Source: Solirubrobacteraceae bacterium | GTDB taxonomy: Bacteria > Actinomycetota > Thermoleophilia > Solirubrobacterales > Solirubrobacteraceae | DNA: 64,000 nucleotides | Direction of reading: 5' to 3' | Assembly: GCA_030447505.1 (NCBI GenBank) | Contig: JAUJOT010000010.1 | Span: forward strand, 1 to 64,000 | Program-made: the position numbers and the translations under genes | The notes under the pieces: generated by a model | The model's input: the letters and a program-made list of their open reading frames with translations, nothing else | Told to the model about the DNA's origin: nothing | The model's database searches: none | In this document: positions 56,193 through 64,000 of the stretch, piece by piece | Layout: every line of letters starts with the position of its first letter | Numbering within the stretch: position 1 is the stretch's first letter

Positions 56193-56249
56193 CAGCCCGC
56201 GACGCGCGGCCGGTGTGTGAGAACAATCACAGTGAGCAGTTCTGGCTGG

Positions 56250-56277
56250 TTGACATGAGGTGAAACGCATCTACGGT
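56250..56277 (+). promoter_or_regulatory. Sigma-70-like promoter for the subtilisin gene
   Basis: TTGACA at 56250-56255, a 16-base spacer and TACGGT at 56272-56277. The following ribosome site and TTG start lie ~50 bases downstream. The -35 is perfect, the -10 moderate. Confidence 0.4.
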
Positions 56278-56328
56278 TCTCGGAGTCGTGCCCTGCTCCC
56301 GTCGGAGCCTCACAGCGAAAGGAAGCAC

Positions 56329-56933
56329 TTGATCTGCCCAGCCACCGCTATCGCCGCTGCCTTGGTGGCCGCCCTCTTCGCCGCCGCCGCAGCTGCTGCC
56401 ACAACCGTTGACAGCTACATCGTCGTCGTGAAGGACCGCGGCACGAGCTCTGGTGCGGTCGCCTCGAGCACGCCGGCAAGTACGGCGCCGGCGTCAAGCA
56501 CGTCTATGGCCACGCCCTCAGCGGCTATGCCGCCACGATCCCGAGCGACCGCGTTGGTGCGGTGCGCGACGATAGCCGCGTCGCCTATGTCGAGCGTGAC
56601 GGGGTCGCGACCGCCGTCGCGCAGACGCTGCCGTGGGGGATCGACAAGGTCGAAGCAGATCTGAGCCGCACCACGGCCGGCGATGGCTCGGGCGCCGTCG
56701 CAAACGTCAATGACTAGGTGATCGACTCCCGGATCGCAAAGCATTCGGACCTCAACCTCGTCGGGCACGTCAACTTCGCGGGCGGCAGAAACACCGACTT
56801 CAACGGGCACGGCACGCACGTCGCCGGGACCGTGGCGGCGAGCGACAACACGAGCGACGTCGTGGGCGTCGCCCCAGGCGCCCCGCTCACCGGGGTAAGT
56901 GGCCGCTCGGGTGTGACGGTGACGGCCGCGTAG
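56329..56933 (+). pseudogene. Subtilisin-family (S8) protease, broken
   Basis: A TTG start after AAAGGAAG gives a signal peptide (ATAIAALVAA-type Ala run) and VDSYIVVVKDRGTSSGAV. After a frameshift near 56460 the I9 propeptide continues (YGHALSGYAATIPSDRVGAV, VAYVERDGVATAVAQTLPWG). The catalytic Asp region is damaged ([13 protein letters not shown] with an in-frame TAG at 56716). The His block [14 protein letters not shown] is intact. Similarity ends at [12 protein letters not shown] near 56897; the Asn and Ser regions are deleted. Confidence 0.85.
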
Positions 56934-57190
56934 ACGGGCTCGTCGCCCTCGTTCGTCATCCCGACCTCGAGCGTCGTCCAGAGGCACGGGTGCAGCTCGA
57001 GCTGCGCGGGCTGCGCCGACAGGGCGATGTGCGGCTTGGCGGGTCGCTTGGCCTTGCCGGACGTCGGCTTTGCGGCGGAGGCGACGGCGGGTGCGCCGGT
57101 CAGCAGCGCGACGAGCAGCAGGATCGCCGCCGCGCCGATGATCGTGCGGCTGCATGCGGTGGGGGCTTTGAGCATGTCGCTTGGCTGCAT
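56714..57190 (-). pseudogene. Exported protein truncated by fusion to subtilisin remnant
   Basis: From the ATG at 57190 the protein has a signal peptide (TIIGAAAILLLVALLTGAPA), a basic linker and the start of a beta domain: IALSAQPAQLELHPCLWTTL, then [20 protein letters not shown]. After ~56900 the frame is merely antisense to the protease remnant, so the natural C-terminus was deleted. The start lies seven bases after the PhoD stop, so it was cotranscribed with phoD. A CARDB/NEW3-like adhesion domain is possible. Confidence 0.6.
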
Positions 57191-57197
57191 CTCGCCT

Positions 57198-58766
57198 TCA
57201 GGCGGGCTGCAGACCGGGTCGGCCGGCCTCGACGACGAAGCTGGCGTCGGTGTGGATCGGCGCGCCCTCGCGGGTGACGTAGGGGACGATGCGATAGTCC
57301 GCCCGCCACTGCCCCGGTGTCAGCCGGCAGCGGACGTAGCCGCGCTGGCGGTTGTAGTACTTGAGGTGCGGGTTCTCCTCGAGCTGCGCGAGGCCCGCCG
57401 GAGACGTCGGCGAGCCGTCGCCCCCGCTGCTGATCGACGTCCCGACGAACTCGCTGCCGATCGTCGCCGAGTCGGGGTCGTCGAAGTTCGACTTGATGTC
57501 GGCCGCGTAGTTCTGGTGGACGTCGCCCGTCAGCACGATCGGGTTTGCGACGGCGCGCTCGACGAGCCCGGACGTGATCCGGTCGCGGGAGGCGACGTAG
57601 CCGTCCCAGGCGTCGACGTTCCAGCGCTCGCCGCTGCCGGCCTGCAGATCGCGCTGGCAGAAGAAGACCTGCTGGGCGAGAACGTTCCAGGTCGCGCGCG
57701 AGGCCGCCAGCCCGTCGAGCAGCCAGCGCTCCTGCTCGTCGCCGGTGATGCTGCGCGAGGGATCGGACCTGCGACTGAGGTCCTGATCGCTGCGGTACTG
57801 GCGGGTGTCGAGCACGTTGAGCTCGACGAGATCGCCGAACGTCAGGCGGCGATAGAGGGGCATGTCGGGCCCGGTCGGCATCAGCGCGCGTCGCAACGGC
57901 ATGTGCTCCCAGTACGCCCGGTACGCGTTGGCGCGGCGCACCAGGAACTCGTCGCTGGTCTGGTCGTTGCCGCCGGGGACTTCGTCGGCGTAGTTGTTGT
58001 CGACCTCGTGGTCGTCCCACGTGACGATCCAGGGGTGGCGGGCATGAACGCGCTGCAGGTCGGGATCGCTCTTGTGCTGAGCCGTCCGGATCCGGTAGTC
58101 GTCGAGCGAGAAGACCTCGCGGGCCGGCAGGTGGCCGCGCCCGAGCGAGCCCTGAGCGCCGCCCTCGTAGATGTAGTCGCCGAGGTGGACGACGACGTCG
58201 AGGTCCTCGTCGGCCATGTGGCGGTACGCGGTGTAGAAGCCGGAGGGATAGTTCTGGCAGGAGGCGAACGCGAACGCGAAGGCCGACAGCGCCGACAGCG
58301 GCGCAGGCGCCGTCTTCGTCCGGCCGACCGGGCTGAGGTGCGGGCCGGCGGCGAAGCGGTAGAAGTACTCGCGAGCGGGCCGCAGGCCGGTCACGTCGAC
58401 GTGAACGGCGTGGGCGTGCTCCGGGTAGGCCAGCGCGGTCCCTCGGGCGACCGGCCGACGGAAGCCCTCGTCCTCCGCCACGATCCAGGTCACCGGGAAC
58501 TTCTTGCGCTCCATGCCGCCGAACGGCTCCAGCGGCCGCGGGGCCAGGCGCGTCCAGATCACGACCGCGTCGGGCAGCGGATCGCCCGATGCCACGCCCA
58601 GCGAGAACGGATCGTCGCCGGCCGGCACGCTGCCCCGAGCGGCGAACGGATCCGCCAGCGAGCCGGCCAACGCCAGTCCAACCGCGGCGCCGCTCACCGT
58701 CAAGAATCGCCGCCGGCTCCATTGCGCTGCCAGAAGATGCTCCTTCGGAAGGCGTTCTTCGCTCAC
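57198..58766 (-). CDS. phoD: Alkaline phosphatase PhoD
   Basis: A 522-aa exported PhoD-type phosphodiesterase/phosphatase. The Tat signal is SRRRFLTVSGAAVGLALAGS. Metal-site blocks: FASCQNYPSGFYTAYRHM, VVVHLGDYIYEGG, VTWDDHEVDNNYADE and VLTGDVHQNYAADI, with LDTRQYRSDQDLS. PhoD uses Fe3+ and Ca2+ and acts on mono- and diesters, including teichoic acids. The GTG at 58766 is preferred, with GGGGAG eight bases upstream. It is the only minus-strand intact gene in the island. Confidence 0.95.
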   Translation of the reverse strand: MSEERLPKEHLLAAQWSRRRFLTVSGAAVGLALAGSLADPFAARGSVPAGDDPFSLGVASGDPLPDAVVIWTRLAPRPLEPFGGMERKKFPVTWIVAEDEGFRRPVARGTALAYPEHAHAVHVDVTGLRPAREYFYRFAAGPHLSPVGRTKTAPAPLSALSAFAFAFASCQNYPSGFYTAYRHMADEDLDVVVHLGDYIYEGGAQGSLGRGHLPAREVFSLDDYRIRTAQHKSDPDLQRVHARHPWIVTWDDHEVDNNYADEVPGGNDQTSDEFLVRRANAYRAYWEHMPLRRALMPTGPDMPLYRRLTFGDLVELNVLDTRQYRSDQDLSRRSDPSRSITGDEQERWLLDGLAASRATWNVLAQQVFFCQRDLQAGSGERWNVDAWDGYVASRDRITSGLVERAVANPIVLTGDVHQNYAADIKSNFDDPDSATIGSEFVGTSISSGGDGSPTSPAGLAQLEENPHLKYYNRQRGYVRCRLTPGQWRADYRIVPYVTREGAPIHTDASFVVEAGRPGLQPA

Positions 58767-59174
58767 TGCTCGCTCCCCTGTGCCGAATCTCCCGCCCGCA
58801 GCCGCCACGCCGCACCGTGAACGCTGTCCAGACCCTGCCGGGCGGCACGGTTTCGCATCCGCAGATGAGCGTTGTGAAGATTCGGGGTACCGCCGCGAGC
58901 GGTGAGCAGGCCGGGTAACGACTTCGTCACATCGCGCGACGGGTCGAGTGACACGGTTCGGTGAGGGCGGGGTACGACGAGTCTCCTACGACCCCAGGCG
59001 CTCCGGTCGCCACGCTCGAGAGGTTCGCCGTCGAGGACGGCGAGTCCGCCCGGCCGAAGCGGGTGTATCGGTTCACCGCTGTTGTCACCGCTCCGCTTCG
59101 GAGGACGGGTAGCTCCTACGGCGACCGCTGACCGACGTCACCCCGCTGCCTCCGGATGAGAAGGGAAGTTTCCA
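58767..59174. other. Divergent intergenic region between phoD and an EEP gene
   Basis: About 400 bases without a gene. It must hold promoters for phoD (-) and the EEP gene (+). A GTCAC (58927) and GTGAC (58949) pair forms a loose inverted repeat. No clear Pho-box-type direct repeats were seen. Confidence 0.35.
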
Positions 59175-60176
59175 ATGATTCGCCGTTGTCTCGTAGCGCT
59201 CGCCGCCACGCTCGCGAGCGTCCTCGCCGTGCCCGTCGTCGCGCCGGCGGCGATCGAGGAGTCACCGCCCGGGCAGGTGCTGGTGATCGATGCGAACCTG
59301 CAGGAGGGCTTCCGGCTGCCCGACGTCGAGGATCCGACGGATATGCGCAACTTCGTGCGCGCGATCGACGCGACGGTGCCGTATGACTTCGCACCCGACG
59401 TGCTGCTGTTGCAGGAGATTCGCCGGACGAGCGCCGAGAACGTCGCCGAGCTGCTCGGCGAGGCGTACGGCCATGGCTTCGCGGTCGCCGTCGACCCGGG
59501 CGAGCACCCGTGGGTGGGCGCGGCGGTCCGCGACACCACGGTCGTCTACAACGAGACGACGATGCGCCTGGAGGACGACGGCGGCTTCGTAGCCACGACC
59601 AACCGCGCGGGCCGCGCCAAGGACAACGCCTACGCGCTGCTCAAGGAGCGCCGCGGCGGACTGCGGGTGCCGGTCATCAGCCTGCACTGGGCGCACCGCG
59701 GCGACTCGGTCGCGCAGGCCCGCGACATGGTCGAGCTGCTCGACAGCAAGTACCCGTCGCCGTCGCGGCGCCAGGTCGAGATCGTGGCCGGCGACTTCAA
59801 CGTCAAGCGCTGCATCGGCGGGGAGTCCTGGAAGAGCGAGCAGCTCGGCTGTGAGGAGCAGGACTGGTACCGCGTCTTCACGGCCGAGCACGGCTACAGC
59901 GACGCGGTGCTGGCGGCGAGTCCGGAGGAGATCGCGCAGGCCCAGCTCGACGACGTCGCGCGGATCGACTTCCTGTTTGCCCGCGGCGCCGTGCACGATG
60001 CCGGAAGCGATCTTGCCACCAAGCGCGAGCTCGGCCGGCACGAGCAATGCGCGGGCGTCAACGACGAGTACTTCAAGGCCGGCCGCGGCAGCGAGGCGCC
60101 GCAGCCCTGCCGCTCACTGTTCTACACCGACCACCGGCTCGTCTGGGCGCTCGTAAGCATGCCCACCGGCCCTTAG
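59175..60176 (+). CDS. Exported endonuclease/exonuclease/phosphatase-fold protein, second
   Basis: A 333-aa secreted EEP-fold protein with signal LVALAATLASVLAVPVVAPA. Motifs: VLVIDANLQEGF, VLLLQEIRRTSAENVAE, VISLHWAHRG, IVAGDFNVKRC and YTDHRLVWALV. The usual second-block Asn in the first motif is present. GAAGGGAAG lies eight bases before the ATG. It shares fold, not close sequence, with the gene at 50.5 kb, so the island has diverged members. Confidence 0.9.
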   Translation: MIRRCLVALAATLASVLAVPVVAPAAIEESPPGQVLVIDANLQEGFRLPDVEDPTDMRNFVRAIDATVPYDFAPDVLLLQEIRRTSAENVAELLGEAYGHGFAVAVDPGEHPWVGAAVRDTTVVYNETTMRLEDDGGFVATTNRAGRAKDNAYALLKERRGGLRVPVISLHWAHRGDSVAQARDMVELLDSKYPSPSRRQVEIVAGDFNVKRCIGGESWKSEQLGCEEQDWYRVFTAEHGYSDAVLAASPEEIAQAQLDDVARIDFLFARGAVHDAGSDLATKRELGRHEQCAGVNDEYFKAGRGSEAPQPCRSLFYTDHRLVWALVSMPTGP

Positions 60177-60345
60177 CGATGCCCGGCGGCGGCGGCGGGT
60201 CCGCCCTCCGCCGCCGCGCCGGCGCTCGAGAAGCGCGGTCGCGTTGCAGCGGTTGCCAGATCTTCACAGGGGTGCGTTTCCCGCCTCGTAGCTTGTCGCG
60301 CGTCGGCTCTGTGAGGAAGCGCACTCGAGAGAAGGGGCACATGTG

Positions 60346-61497
60346 ATGTTGCGTGTTCTGCGCCGCGCCCGCGCGGCCACCTGTCGTTCGCTGATCGTCG
60401 TGCTCGTGGCGGCCGGCGCAGGCGCCGCCGCGGCGCCGGCGGCGCTCGCCGCCCCGCCGGCCGGGGCACCTGGGCAGGTCGGAAGCCACCTGCCCGCGCC
60501 GGGCCCGCGGCAGCTCGATCTGCAGGCTCACAGGGGCGGGCTCGGACTCGTCACCGAGAGCACGCTCGAGGGGTTCGCCAACGCGCTCGAGCTCGGCGTG
60601 ACGACGCTGGAGCTCGATATCCAGATCACGCAGGACGGCCACGCCGTCGTCACGCACGACCGGCAGGTGTCGGCGGCGAAGTGCGACGACACCGCTGCGG
60701 CGTTTCCCGGCGACCCCGAGTTTCCCTACGTCGGCGACTACGTCAAGAACCTGACTCTGGCTCAGGTGTGGACGCTGGACTGCGGTCAGCCGCTGGCGGC
60801 CTACCCCGGCCAGCGCGTCGTCGAGGGCGCCCGCATCCCACTGCTCAGCGAGGTCTTCGCGCTCGTCGACTGCTACCGGGCCAACAAGGTCTGGTTCAAC
60901 ATCGAGACCAAGGTCGAGGCGGGCGCACCCGAGCAGACCGCGCCGCGCGAGCAGTTCGTGCAGATCGTGGCGCGCGAGATCCGCGAGGCCGGCGTGCGCA
61001 ATCGCGTGATGATCCAGAGCTTCGACTGGGGCGCGCTGATGCGCATGCGCGAGGTCGAGCCGCGACTGCCGATCGTGGCGCTGACCAACGGCGACTTCCT
61101 GCAGGTCGGCCAGCCCGGCGCCTCGCCCTGGCTGGGCGGCATCGACATCGACGACTTCGGCGGCAGCCTCGTCGACGCGGCGGCGTCGTTCGGCGCGGAT
61201 GCGATCTCCCCGGTGCACGGCAACCCGCAGAGCGGGAAGGTGGGCGATCCCGGCTACGTGCCGTACACGACGGCCGCGCTCGTCGAGGACGCCCACGCGG
61301 CGGGGCTCGCCGTGATCCCCTGGACGATCGACGATCGCGCGACGATGGCCTCGCTGATCGATGCCGGCGTCGACGGGCTGATCACCAACTACCCCGACCG
61401 CCTGCGCGCGCTGCTCGGCGAGCGGGGCTACAAGCTCCCGAAGGCCTACGACGAGCCGCGCGGCCGCGACTGCATCGCGCAGGCCTCGGCGATCTGA
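60346..61497 (+). CDS. Exported glycerophosphodiester phosphodiesterase
   Basis: A 383-aa secreted GDPD. After the signal peptide (LIVVLVAAGAGAAAAPAALA) come LQAHRGGLGLVTESTLEGFA (catalytic His-Arg and Glu), TTLELDIQITQDGHAVVTHD (Glu-x-Asp, second His) and WFNIETKVEAG (Glu, Lys). The end IPWTIDDRATMASLIDAGVD GLITNYPDRL is typical. It releases glycerol-3-phosphate from glycerophosphodiesters. The ATG at 60346 follows a GTG one codon earlier; AGAAGGGG precedes both. Confidence 0.94.
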   Translation: MLRVLRRARAATCRSLIVVLVAAGAGAAAAPAALAAPPAGAPGQVGSHLPAPGPRQLDLQAHRGGLGLVTESTLEGFANALELGVTTLELDIQITQDGHAVVTHDRQVSAAKCDDTAAAFPGDPEFPYVGDYVKNLTLAQVWTLDCGQPLAAYPGQRVVEGARIPLLSEVFALVDCYRANKVWFNIETKVEAGAPEQTAPREQFVQIVAREIREAGVRNRVMIQSFDWGALMRMREVEPRLPIVALTNGDFLQVGQPGASPWLGGIDIDDFGGSLVDAAASFGADAISPVHGNPQSGKVGDPGYVPYTTAALVEDAHAAGLAVIPWTIDDRATMASLIDAGVDGLITNYPDRLRALLGERGYKLPKAYDEPRGRDCIAQASAI

Positions 61498-61506
61498 GCT
61501 GAGCCG

Positions 61507-63102
61507 ATGTTCATCTCCGTGTCAACCGGTTCGTTCAGGGTGTGCCGCAGGGCCGCGGTGGTCGCGGTCGCCTTCGCCGTCGCCGGCATGGCGCCCGCAG
61601 TCGAAGAGGCACAGGGCGCCGGTCGCCACCCGGGCGAGCTGCCGCTCGGCCGCCCCGGCCTCGCGGAATCGCGCCGCTCGCAGGAGGTCGGCCCCGGGGT
61701 CACGTACACCCGCATCACGCGCGGGAGCACTTCTCGCCATGCCGCCTACAGCGTCGATGTCGGCTTCCGCGGCGAGCGCCGCGACGCGCGGGCGCTCGCC
61801 AAGCGCCTGCGCGCCGACGGCTATCACGCCCGCTTGCTGCGCATCGCGGAGCGCGCGCCGGACGACCCGGCGCGCGGGCCGCTCGGCTTTCTGGTCCGCG
61901 TCGGAGCGTTCGACTCGGAGTCGCAGGCCCAGGCGCTTCGCGACCTGCTCGCCGCCGACGGCTACAGCGGCCTACGGGTCGTCTACATGCCCGAGGACGG
62001 CACGCTCACCACCGGGCCGTGGGTCGTGCACGTGCTCGAGGTGCGCCCAGCCGAGCTCGTCGGCCGCCTCGACGCGCGGCTGGCCACCGAGGTCGTGCCC
62101 GAGCGCGAGCTGCTGACGAGCATCGCAGGCCGTAGCGGCGCGCTGGCCGCGCTCAACGGCGGCTACTTCGTGATCGGGCCCGACGACGGCACGCCCGGGG
62201 ATCTCGCCGGCATCTCGATGCTCGACGGAGAGCTCGTCAGCGAGGCCGTCAACGGGCGCACGAGCCTGCTCGTGCCCGGACCCTCCGGCGCGGGCGCCCG
62301 CGTAGCCGCGATGTCGACGCGCTTGACAGTCACGGCATCGGACGGAGCGCGGCGCGAAGTCGACGGACGCAACCGCAAGCCGGGCTTGATTCGCGGCTGT
62401 GGCGGCGTCGGCGGGGATCTGCCCACCGAGCGCCCGAAGCACGACTTCACATGCACCGACGACAGCGAGCTGATCCACTTCACGCCGGCATTCGGCGCGG
62501 CGAGCGAGCCCGGTGAGGGCAGCGAGGCCGTGCTCGACGCGCAGGGGCGGGTGCGCGAGCTGCGCTCCCAGCGCGGCGGCCCGATCCCGTCCGACGGCTC
62601 GGTGCTGTCGGGCACCGGCGAGGGCGCCGGATGGCTGCGCGCCCATGCGCAGCCAGGCGAAAGGCTCGAGGTCGTCGCCGGCACGCTCGCCGGCGGGCTG
62701 CCGCTCGGGCCGGCGCCGGCGCTCGACGTCGTCAACGGCGGGCCGCGCCTGCTGCGGGCGGGCAGGCTCGACATCACGGCCGCCGACGAGGGGTTCCACT
62801 GGCCCGACAACCCCGAGTTCTACTACCGCTTCGGGGTGCGGCGCAATCCGCGCACGCTGGCCGGCACGAGCGGCGACGGGCGCCTGATCCTCGTCGCGGT
62901 CGACGGTCGGCGACCGGGCTACAGCGTCGGGGCCAGCTTCGAGGAGAGCGCCCTGATCATGGCTGCACTGGGCGCGCACGATGCCGTCAACCTCGACGGC
63001 GGCGGCTCAACGGGGATGACCTTGGGCTCCACGTTGGTGACGCGTCCTTCCGACGCCACCGGTGAGCGTCCGATCGCCGACGCCCTGGTGATCGATCGCT
63101 GA
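61507..63102 (+). CDS. Exported SPOR-phosphodiester glycosidase (NAGPA-like)
   Basis: A 531-aa secreted protein. Residues ~75-160 form a SPOR-like repeat pair (YSVDVGFRGERRDARALAKR, GFLVRVGAFDSESQAQALRD), which usually binds peptidoglycan denuded glycans. Residues ~195-530 form the NAGPA/phosphodiester glycosidase domain: SGALAALNGGYFVIGPDDG, DNPEFYYRFGVRRNPRTLAG and MAALGAHDAVNLDGGGSTGM. The family removes sugars linked through a phosphodiester. It is nine bases after the GDPD stop, so the two act together, perhaps on teichoic acid-like polymers. Confidence 0.9.
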   Translation: MFISVSTGSFRVCRRAAVVAVAFAVAGMAPAVEEAQGAGRHPGELPLGRPGLAESRRSQEVGPGVTYTRITRGSTSRHAAYSVDVGFRGERRDARALAKRLRADGYHARLLRIAERAPDDPARGPLGFLVRVGAFDSESQAQALRDLLAADGYSGLRVVYMPEDGTLTTGPWVVHVLEVRPAELVGRLDARLATEVVPERELLTSIAGRSGALAALNGGYFVIGPDDGTPGDLAGISMLDGELVSEAVNGRTSLLVPGPSGAGARVAAMSTRLTVTASDGARREVDGRNRKPGLIRGCGGVGGDLPTERPKHDFTCTDDSELIHFTPAFGAASEPGEGSEAVLDAQGRVRELRSQRGGPIPSDGSVLSGTGEGAGWLRAHAQPGERLEVVAGTLAGGLPLGPAPALDVVNGGPRLLRAGRLDITAADEGFHWPDNPEFYYRFGVRRNPRTLAGTSGDGRLILVAVDGRRPGYSVGASFEESALIMAALGAHDAVNLDGGGSTGMTLGSTLVTRPSDATGERPIADALVIDR

Positions 63103-63179
63103 GCCCGCTCCACTGTCCACAGCGCGCGAACAGGCCAACCACAGCGAGAGCGGAGGTGTCCACATGAGCATCACAGGAG

Positions 63180-63319
63180 GTGGACTGGCACTGGAGCGGA
63201 TCGACGACGTGCTGCTGCCCCCTCGAATAAGGGTCCGAGTCGGCGCCGGTGCTCGACACATTGGCATCTGACCACCTCCCGGTGGTGGCCGACGTCGTCC
63301 TGACCAGGGGGAGGCAGTG
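63180..63319 (+). pseudogene. EEP-fold C-terminal remnant
   Basis: Two frames give LERIDDVLLPPRIRVRV and then, after a frameshift near 63225, SAPVLDTLASDHLPVVADVV with a stop at 63318-63320. The SDHLPVVADV end is the catalytic Asp-His block of the endonuclease/exonuclease/phosphatase fold. The rest of the gene is gone. Its stop overlaps the next ATG (TGATG), so it was the upstream partner of the GH3 gene. Confidence 0.65.
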
Positions 63320-64000
63320 ATGAAGCTCGGAAGCGACGTCATGGGTCGGCTGGGACTGGCCGCATTGGCCGCCGTCGTGCTGGCCTGGCTGGCGGCAGCC
63401 GGCTCGGTCGCGCAGCCGGCGCCGGAGACGCGGCCCTGGGAGAACGAGGAGGCCGTGCGCGGCCTCGTGGAGAGCAAGCTCCGGCGAATGACGCTGGAGG
63501 AGAAGGTCGGCCAGCTCTTCGTGATCCACGTTTATGGGAGGACCAGCTCTTCGTGATCCACGTTTATGGGAGGACGCCGACCGCCCGCGCCCACGAGCAG
63601 ACCAACCTGAACTCCCGCCGCGGCGTCAAGAACTTCGCCGAGGCGATCGAGAAGTACCACGTCGGCGGCTTCATCTACTTCAACTGGAACGGCAACGTGC
63701 CCCAGCCGCTGGACGCCGGGCAGGTCAACGGTCTCTCCAATGGCCTGCAGGAGATCGCGATGCGACGAGGAGCGCGCATCCCGCTCTCGATCTCCACCGA
63801 CCAAGAGGGCGGCGTGGTGGCCCGCGTCACCGAGCCCACCACGGTCTTCCCCGCGAATATGGCCCTGGGCGCTACCCGTTCGGACGAGTACGCTACGGAA
63901 GCCGCGGCGATCACCGGCCGTGAGCTGCGCGCCCTCGGGATAAACACGAACCCGGCGCCAGTCCTCGACGTAAACATCAACCCGGAGAACCCGGTGATCG
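63320..64000 (+). pseudogene. Exported GH3 glycosidase (NagZ-like), broken by tandem duplication; runs off window
   Basis: Starts with a signal/anchor (LGLAALAAVVLAWLAAAGSV) and RRMTLEEKVGQLFVIHVYGR. A 32-bp tandem duplication then forces a stop at 63556. In the frame restored by removing one unit the GH3 core continues open to the window edge: YHVGGFIYFNWNGN, IPLSISTDQEGGVVARV, TVFPANMALGAT and ALGINTNPAPVLDVNINPEN. These are NagZ-type beta-N-acetylglucosaminidase blocks. The C-terminal part and any further lesion lie outside the window. Confidence 0.88.
63511..63574 (+). repeat. Perfect 32-bp tandem duplication in GH3 gene
   Basis: Units 63511-63542 and 63543-63574 are identical (CCAGCTCTTCGTGATCCACG...). 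The unit length is not a multiple of three, so the reading frame is lost after the first copy. Loss of one unit would restore the gene. Confidence 0.95.

Overview
The window is very GC-rich, has short intergenic gaps, frequent GTG/TTG starts and many ATGA/GTGA overlaps. This fits an actinobacterium; the gene mix resembles the Solirubrobacterales/Thermoleophilia type, but that placement is inference from style and gene content. No rRNA, tRNA or CRISPR array was seen.

Layout. 0-4.4 kb: ordinary metabolic genes (1-Cys peroxiredoxin, alpha/beta hydrolase, threonine dehydratase, PH-domain protein). 4.4-9.9 kb: a decayed stretch with a frameshifted flavin monooxygenase, a frameshifted LuxR regulator, broken small secreted-protein genes and an IS256-type transposase remnant. 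10.1-15.75 kb (+): a class V-like lanthipeptide locus, with a 263-aa precursor candidate (Cys-free leader, then 17 Cys), a phosphotransferase-fold kinase, a HopA1-fold protein and a LanC-like cyclase, followed by a tyrosinase and a small coupled partner. 15.74-23.2 kb (-): a tightly overlapping operon that looks like a peptidyl-quinone oxidoreductase system: a repeat protein, a VioB-like ferritin-fold protein, a LodA-like protein split into two genes, a radical SAM/SPASM enzyme and a LodB/QhpG-like flavoprotein.

23.8-27.5 kb: a toxin-antitoxin pair with a gutted Doc toxin, an ECF42-type sigma factor with a YCII protein, a broken second toxin-antitoxin module and a frameshifted sarcosine-oxidase-gamma-like gene. 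27.5-41.9 kb: a methyl-transfer and acyl-CoA island: core MetE-like protein, SCP-x-type thiolase, two fusion proteins that each join a homocysteine-methyltransferase-type domain to a SAM-dependent methyltransferase domain, a GAF-LuxR regulator, a truncated PfkB kinase remnant, MetK, 3-hydroxyacyl-CoA dehydrogenase, acyl-CoA dehydrogenase, a two-subunit B12-dependent acyl-CoA mutase and a cation/proton antiporter. Together these could regenerate SAM and carry a branched acyl-CoA through rearrangement and beta-oxidation to acetyl-CoA; the starting substrate cannot be read from sequence. 41.9-44 kb: a mobile-element graveyard (tyrosine recombinase, group II intron RT, IS1380 transposase, second copy of the PIN module). 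44-50.4 kb: a SWIM-SNF2 helicase, a PHP-glycosyltransferase fusion and a glycosidase remnant.

50.4-64 kb: an island of exported phosphate-ester hydrolases (two endonuclease/exonuclease/phosphatase-fold proteins plus a remnant, esterase-like phytase-fold protein, two metallophosphoesterases, PhoD, GDPD, a SPOR-phosphodiester glycosidase) ending in a family 3 glycosidase gene broken by a 32-bp tandem duplication. These could strip phosphate and sugars from external phosphodiester polymers.

Many single-base lesions occur, clustered in 4.4-9 kb, 23.8-27.5 kb, 41.9-44 kb and 56-64 kb, while long operons between them are intact. This favours real decay, though sequencing error at individual sites cannot be excluded.
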